From: Lycorma delicatula
Taxonomy: Eukaryota; Arthropoda; Insecta; Hemiptera; Fulgoridae
Direction of reading: 5' to 3'
Assembly: GCF_047948215.1 (NCBI RefSeq)
Contig: NC_134456.1
Span: forward strand, 85,576,515 to 85,640,514
Length of the DNA: 64,000 nucleotides
The notes beneath the pieces were generated by a model. The model saw only the letters and a program-made list of their open reading frames with translations. It was not told where the DNA came from and did not search any database. Position numbers and translations under genes: made by a program. Below, in pieces: positions 62,901 through 64,000 of this stretch; position 1 is the stretch's first letter, and every line of letters starts with the position of its first letter.

Positions 62901-63208
62901 GCTGGATCTTGTATTCCAGTGCTTTTATTTGTTATAGTGTCAGATCTAAAACTATTCATTGTTTGATTATTTGATGTATCCAACCAAGAATTTTGTTCTT
63001 TTGTAGATAAATATTGAGAAGGATCTGAATTATTAAATGTAATATTTGTGTCGCTCATTAAATTATGTTTACTAGTAACATTTTCAATTGTTACATTGGT
63101 ATTACTTATGCTACTTGAAATCATTAAACTTGGTATAACTATTGTCGGAAATCCCAGTGTCATTCCATATCCCAATAAGAGAATATTTTTAGCTGTTGTT
63201 GCTAAGAT
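35614..63208 (-). CDS. Tret1-like: facilitative sugar transporter (Tret1-like, MFS), 5' end outside window
   Basis: Exons join as 63208-62845, 60425-60223, 57341-57131, 45095-44848, 44423-44115 and 35934-35614, all with GT/AG borders. Phases match exactly: 364+203+211+248+309+321 = 1656 nt, or 551 residues and a stop. Numbering from the first visible residue, the MFS sugar-porter signatures are GRKP at 144-147, L-T-Y-V-A-E-I-T-T-P-Q-L-R-G at exon 3 start, PESPHWL at 252-258, TLQTF at 337-341, TGKRP at 380-384, GEVYPPEVRG spanning the last junction, and PETEGKT at 506-512. It should be a 12-helix plasma-membrane uniporter for trehalose or another sugar; the substrate cannot be told from sequence. 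The visible part starts in helix 1, so only a short N-terminus is missing. The loop after helix 1 is unusually long. Confidence 0.93.
36166..36330 (+). pseudogene. Penelope-type GIY-YIG endonuclease fragment
   Basis: Plus-strand reading gives CGIYKIKCNDCDGIYIVKTN, then RSFETRFLEHYRK before a stop. G-I-Y and Y-I-V stand for GIY-YIG, and the R-x-x-E/K-x-R-F-x-E-H helix is typical of Penelope endonucleases. It lies in the last intron of the transporter. Confidence 0.6.
36340..37940. other. intronic AT-rich DNA, nothing recognised
   Basis: No coding or repeat signal identified beyond short A and T runs and palindromic TATA/ATAC stretches near 36700-36760. Confidence 0.5.
38079..38366 (-). mobile_element. 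SINE, same family as 23134-23430
   Basis: The reverse complement reads AACCCACCAGGTTGGTCTTG TGGTGAAC at its head, a B-box-like GGTTCAAATCC, GTTCTTTGGTGGTTGGGTTT in the body, and GAGGCTAAACAGAAATA at its tail. It is inserted in the 5' part of the LINE. A (CT)n run at about 38052-38073 adjoins its tail. Confidence 0.8.
38771..38830 (+). mobile_element. SINE head fragment
   Basis: AACCCACCGGGTTGGTCTAG AGGTGAATGTGTCTGCAAAT CAGC matches the first 45 bases of the 23134 SINE family and then diverges. Confidence 0.65.
40981..41949. other. intronic DNA, nothing recognised
   Basis: No coding region, RNA or known repeat could be supported. Confidence 0.5.
41950..43610 (-). mobile_element. CACTG-ended DNA transposon (CMC-like), internally deleted copy
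   Basis: The plus-strand left end CACTGATATACA and the reverse complement of the right end CACTGATAAACA are near-identical. Further inside both ends share GTGATAC (about 35-45 bp in) and TTTCTATCACCC (about 100 bp in), so the inverted ends run to about 110 bp with gaps. TTA flanks both sides, a possible 3-bp target duplication. CACTG ends with a 3-bp TTA-type duplication are known from the CACTA/Mirage/Chapaev (CMC) group. The copy lies in the last intron of the transporter and lacks about 650 bp of ORF present in the copy at 54961. Confidence 0.7.
42150..43190 (-). pseudogene. putative CMC-like transposase, deleted and frameshifted
   Basis: Minus-strand pieces in order: KIGDQDKKWAP (about 43000), a deletion junction near 42976, then IPIAYGIDLKDTYDVMKDVL, ICGDLKVIVILLGMQLGYTK YMCF, a frameshift, MKNFVKAMKKDSPGFLYI, GKIKEGIIVGPQIRELVKDD, WASFKNVCKHFLGKQKS, DEHSEHFHQD and a terminal TAA at 42150-42152. 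The acidic residue in CGDLKV and the D-E-H after the cysteine-rich part are candidates for a DDE active site. I know this protein only as a recurrent, poorly named ORF in arthropod genomes; the transposase role is inferred from its place between inverted repeats. Confidence 0.6.
43620..44110. other. intronic DNA, nothing recognised
   Basis: AT-rich sequence between the CACTG transposon and the next exon; no signal seen. Confidence 0.5.
44115..44423 (-). CDS. sugar transporter exon, helices 8-10
   Basis: The acceptor is TTTTCTATAG at 44424; the donor is GGAGAG|GTAATT-type at 44114. It encodes 103 residues in phase 0, from VSIFAELGTPIDKYVATLLL through HWTGKRPLALIS to LLPWILIGE. The 423-nt intron before it is the shortest of the gene. 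Confidence 0.93.
44848..45095 (-). CDS. sugar transporter exon, central loop and helix 7
   Basis: The acceptor is TTATTTTCAG at 45096; the donor is TTTGCT|GTACGT at 44847. It encodes KGRIEDAEKSLQWLRGW, the cytoplasmic loop of about 50 residues, then ILVSMAFFVGHFCGMTTLQT F. The glutamine in TLQTF lies where sugar porters have a substrate-lining residue of helix 7. Confidence 0.93.
45574..45700 (+). repeat. dispersed repeat shared with 61197-61310
   Basis: TAAGGATGTGGT, GATTTGAATTGT, TCTGTTCATTT and ATAATGTTCAAGTG appear in the same order and spacing here and near 61197, so the two share an ancestor. No class was recognised. Confidence 0.55.
46197..47534 (-). mobile_element. mariner transposon, 1338 bp, with TA duplication
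   Basis: It starts CGAGGGTTAATTTTCTTTTC after TA (46195-46196). Its right end, reverse complemented, is CGAGACTATTTTTTTCAAGG TC, followed by TA (47535-47536). The ends share CGAG, a T-rich run and CAAGGTC, about 28 bp. Length and target are textbook mariner. It sits antisense-neutral inside the 12-kb intron, on the same strand as the host gene. Confidence 0.9.
46267..47375 (-). pseudogene. mariner transposase (DD34D), degenerate
   Basis: ATG at 47375 opens MSTTIASPAKCEARAVIRLL QA and then a stop. The N-terminal DNA-binding part follows (YSETSMSDSKVQQWCRNFKA and RRFSISVLSDSFPEISRSAL Y). The first catalytic region is NKIVTGDETRVHFKTEE, then KQWMHSHSP and MATVFWDRNEVLLVEFMERG T. The second and third aspartates are in FLHDNARPHTAVVTKK and CSPDLAPSDFHFFAHIKKAG, with 34 residues between them. 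It ends YEKCLNRCGDCVEEQHNYVS T-like text with TAA at 46269-46267. A few stops and frameshifts inactivate it. The short decay suggests a fairly young copy. Confidence 0.88.
47537..48640. other. intronic AT-rich DNA, nothing recognised
   Basis: No coding or known repeat signal; several A/T homopolymers. Confidence 0.5.
48987..50859 (+). pseudogene. hAT transposase with BED finger, degenerate
   Basis: ATG at 48987 opens MGKRKCVFNVNLQQEYKFLK, then a BED-type finger (VYCTIS..., HMKTAKHRSA) and IRDFFKAK. Middle parts are TEAIIVSVILPLIF, SGETAQILTQYLLQCVKKYE, LVCYTADNSNFGG, LGICCSGHIVQ. Near 50100 comes LEANSITAAVAFQTYSELIC. The hAT C-terminal dimerisation block at about 50630-50690 reads FVMSLPGTSAPVERFFNYGD. 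The end, KINSEL... to TGA at 50857-50859, is followed by AATAAA. Stops and shifts break it in at least six places. Terminal repeats were not identified with confidence; a CAGTCCTGGG near 48650 and TCCTGGGTTGG near 50918 may be remains. Confidence 0.75.
51080..51680 (+). pseudogene. LINE reverse transcriptase debris (Jockey/CR1-like)
   Basis: Pieces in order: NYRLVALLVVYKLFEKIV, a YDLNKRLGRS segment in the position of F-S-K-A-F-D, GYIVLGMISFLPNE in the position of G-I-x-G-x-x-L-x-W-x-x-S-Y-L, and CDDTIAIDNYKDL in the position of A-D-D-T. The whole fits a heavily mutated Jockey/CR1-like RT core. No conserved catalytic pair is intact. Confidence 0.4.
51690..52940. other. intronic DNA, no gene seen apart from a LINE scrap
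   Basis: Apart from 52205-52310, nothing was recognised. A small tandem-like duplication (TAAATCTTTATTCTGAATAAATCC) lies near 52615-52650. Confidence 0.45.
52205..52310 (-). mobile_element. LINE fragment matching 54880-54955
   Basis: CACATTTCAAAGGCCTCCAA TCTTCTCTCCTCTCC and AATAGTCCATGTCTCTGCC match the LINE piece at 54880-54955 nearly exactly, with a short duplicated insert (CCTTTAGTCCTTTAG). Confidence 0.65.
53140..54540 (+). mobile_element. mariner-like element with long inverted subterminal repeats
   Basis: The stretch about 53144-53230 (TTTAAGACAAGAAAAATTAT onwards, including CCAAAATGGAATAAAT and GGATTTTGAA-like text) is matched in inverted form at about 54455-54540. These appear to be the element's inverted ends, some 85 bp with mismatches. 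The right end abuts the 3' tail of a LINE. Sequence left of 53140 (CAAGTCAAAAGTATGGAAAC at about 52946) may belong to an outer end. Confidence 0.5.
53640..54318 (+). pseudogene. mariner-like transposase, degenerate
   Basis: The N-terminal part has the helix-turn-helix echo TVSKTIKQFEETGRESVYH. The catalytic part reads NIWFQQSGVPPSFW, with the catalytic Q-D-G aspartate replaced by serine, then FPGRWIWLKG. A frame change follows to SPDLSSLDYFLWA-like text, and then LKSIVYHNKPQDINDLQNRI and ITRESLNNAVSFFYNQLSYY to a TGA-like end near 54318. It is the same family as the transposases at 3324 and 8490. Confidence 0.65.
54541..54960 (-). mobile_element. LINE 3' fragment with (TAA)n tail
   Basis: The minus strand encodes FEMWVWRRIDKISWTERVWN and VIIEIIKRRKCSWLGHWLRR, the C-terminal domain shared with the 37950-40980 LINE. 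Its 3' end carries a short AAT/TAA microsatellite at 54538-54552. It is 5'-truncated at about 54960, exactly where the CACTG transposon copy begins. Confidence 0.75.
54961..56956 (+). mobile_element. CACTG transposon family, longer copy lacking its 5' end
   Basis: From CAACAAAGCTGTGTTGTTTG (54961) on, this strand matches the reverse complement of 41950-43200. Its right end, reverse complemented from 56956, reads CATTAATAGACAAAAAAAAA, the mutated counterpart of CACTGATATACAAAAAAAAA, and is followed by TTA. The first 400-500 bp, including the left inverted end, are missing at the LINE junction. It retains the ORF stretch the other copy lost. Confidence 0.75.
55080..56758 (+). pseudogene. putative CMC-like transposase, longer degenerate copy
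   Basis: The pieces in order are: an N-terminal cysteine/histidine region (ICGEFTVK, ITPLIKKA, KIGDQDKMWAPHIVCTNCSV); VWREPKDHVNDCYFCLTSVS, with a C-x-x-C; a proline/acid linker (PVPEPPVYVC); LFTDSSKYSLKMV, a candidate first catalytic strand; ITYGINLKETYDVMKDILEK; ICSNLKVIVILLGMQLG, where the other copy has CGD; YMCFLCE; HIKLGLMKNFVKAM; IKEGIIVGPQIRDLVKDD; FLHSHPVF; DEHREYFHQHISMM; and SVKSF ending at TAA 56756-56758. The zinc-like Cys/His sets, two candidate Asp and a D-E-H suggest an RNase H-like transposase, by inference. Stops and frameshifts inactivate it. Confidence 0.6.
57102..57136 (-). promoter_or_regulatory. tandemly duplicated splice donor
   Basis: The 16-bp string ATATACATACCTATAA (plus strand) occurs at 57102-57117 and 57121-57136. 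On the gene strand this gives two identical TATAG|GTATGT donors 19 nt apart. Only the upstream one (57131) keeps the reading frame. Confidence 0.85.
57131..57341 (-). CDS. sugar transporter exon, helices 4-6 and PESP motif
   Basis: The acceptor is TTTTTAG at 57342; the donor is ATAG|GTATGT at 57130. It starts VLTYVAEITTPQLRG and ends GVPESPHWLI with one extra base that joins the next exon to give a valine. The donor is followed 19 nt downstream by an exact second copy of itself. Confidence 0.93.
57342..60222. other. intron, mostly unassigned
   Basis: No coding or transposase signal was recognised. About 58255-58340 has repeat-like, less AT-rich text (CCCTCCAACCGCTAATGAGG). A SINE scrap sits at 59345-59430. 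Confidence 0.5.
59345..59430 (+). mobile_element. SINE fragment with B box
   Basis: AAGGTCCTGTGTTTGAATCC CGTTTAAGCATGGCATTTTT C matches the B-box side of the 6250-6420 SINE family. The head is degraded. Confidence 0.5.
60223..60425 (-). CDS. sugar transporter exon, helices 2-4
   Basis: The acceptor is AAAACAG at 60426; the donor is CCT|GTAAGA at 60222. It encodes SINLICVPLGCILSGILTQP FGRKPSMM and GFSGGVLEAP. The GRKP loop between helices 2 and 3 is a hallmark of sugar porters. Confidence 0.93.
60521..60575 (+). mobile_element. SINE 3'-end fragment
   Basis: CATTTCATCCTCTGAAGTAA TACTTAACAGTGGTCCTGGA GG matches the last 50 bases of the 23134-23430 SINE family. Confidence 0.6.
61197..61310 (+). 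repeat. dispersed repeat shared with 45574-45700
   Basis: TAAGGATGTGGT, GATTTGAATTGT, TCTGTTCATTT and ATAATGTTCAAGTG in the same order as at 45574. Confidence 0.55.
62845..63208 (-). CDS. sugar transporter, first visible coding exon
   Basis: The acceptor is a T-rich tract ending GCCAG at 63209; the donor is TTTA|GTAAGT at 62844. It encodes ILATTAKNILLLGYGMTLGF PTIVIPSLM (helix 1), then a loop of about 80 residues ending in LTLTREQISWF. The loop holds six N-x-S/T sequons (NVT twice, NIT, NNS, NQT, NKS) and faces outside in the family topology. The exon ends in phase 1; the AGT serine is completed in the next exon. Confidence 0.92.
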
Positions 63209-64000
63209 CTGGCAAAAAAAAAAAACATTTTGTATTAGTAATTGATCATCAGCTAAGATATCTTAATTTTAATACTATAGACTATCTTTAGTTTTATACC
63301 AAGGACTAATACAAACCTCCTTCCTATAAATTCATAACATGTTACCAATATTACCTTGGCTTTTTAAAGCAGATGATAGCAATGGATAGGTCAAACCAGC
63401 CTATAGACTGTTGCCCTTATAGAAATATATGTCATTGGTTATTTTTTTCATCTATTGTATTCATTCAACCTTTAAATCTTTGAGCCTGCTAGAAATGATT
63501 GTATTAAAAATATATTGTAAATCAATAATATATATTTTTAACTCGCTGCAGTAATGAAGAAGAAATTACGATGTCATGGAAAATAATTAAGAATAAAGAA
63601 AAACCTTTATAATTTTTTTTCTGTATAATAAAGTACAAATATAGTTCAATGTCTGTTTAAGTGATTATAACTCATTCAAAATCTTTTATTATGAAGTCTA
63701 CTTATAACACTTTGAAGGTCATAATTTTGTGCAAAACAAAACAGAAAATATGAATGTTATTATTTAAAATGAAACATCAACTTAAAAATGCAACAGTTTC
63801 AAGCGATAAAAAGCCAAAATTGGAAGAAACTTCTTTTTTTTGTTAAAATATTTTTGGTGAAAAAAATTTAAGAAACACTTAATGCATTTTACTATTTTCA
63901 ATTTATGTAAATTTCAAATCAACATAAGACAATTTATTTGGCAGGAGAATAAACAATTAACAAAGTGTTGTTGACCTTTAATGATGCTACAATAAATTAA
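63209..64000. other. intron upstream of first visible transporter exon
   Basis: The acceptor at 63209 shows that coding sequence continues upstream. No second exon, start codon in context or promoter was recognised before the window ends. Confidence 0.6.

Overview
The window looks like nuclear DNA from an insect, most likely a hemipteran. It is strongly AT-rich, rich in (TA)n and (CA)n tracts, and full of decayed mariner, hAT, Penelope, Helitron and LINE copies and tRNA-derived SINEs. The only intact host gene I can support is an intron-rich facilitative sugar transporter of the insect trehalose-transporter (Tret1-like) type. Nothing bacterial was seen: no operons, no CRISPR array, no rRNA and no credible functional tRNA.

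The host gene runs on the minus strand from 63208 down to 35614 in six exons. Splice signals and reading phase agree at all five internal junctions and give 551 residues plus a stop codon. The first coding exon or exons, with the start codon, lie beyond 64000. The introns are about 2.4, 2.9, 12.0, 0.4 and 8.2 kb, and the two largest are loaded with transposons.

Region 1-35600 has no host gene I can support. In order it holds: a mariner (271-1565); two inverted copies of a dispersed repeat (about 1976-2665 and 5700-6245), one carrying a 145-bp (CA)n tract; a second mariner-like element (3215-4441); a tRNA-derived SINE next to a large palindrome (6250-6600); a decayed cluster with a family-B DNA polymerase fragment (9380-10265); a LINE (10275-11565); a Penelope-like element split by a Helitron-like insertion (11578-13045); a truncated transposon with a DUF4817-like N-terminus (16955-18080); Helitron coding remnants (18800-20660); a full-length SINE (23134-23430); LINE debris (25330-26300); and two hAT elements (26502-28400 and 29246-32593).

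Region 35600-64000 is the transporter gene with its intronic insertions: Penelope endonuclease debris (36166), a LINE of about 3 kb carrying two SINEs (37950-40980), a CACTG-ended DNA transposon with an internal deletion (41950-43610), a 1338-bp mariner (46197-47534), a hAT (48987-50859), LINE debris, a mariner-like relic (53640-54318), and a longer, oppositely oriented copy of the CACTG transposon (54961-56956).

The best leads are: the CACTG/CAGTG transposon family, whose protein I recognise only as a recurrent arthropod transposon-type ORF; the polymerase fossil; a set of short perfect palindromes, several of them inside dead transposon ORFs, that look like template-switch mutations; and the long, sequon-rich first loop of the transporter. 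All calls come from reading the sequence by eye, and no database search was possible.
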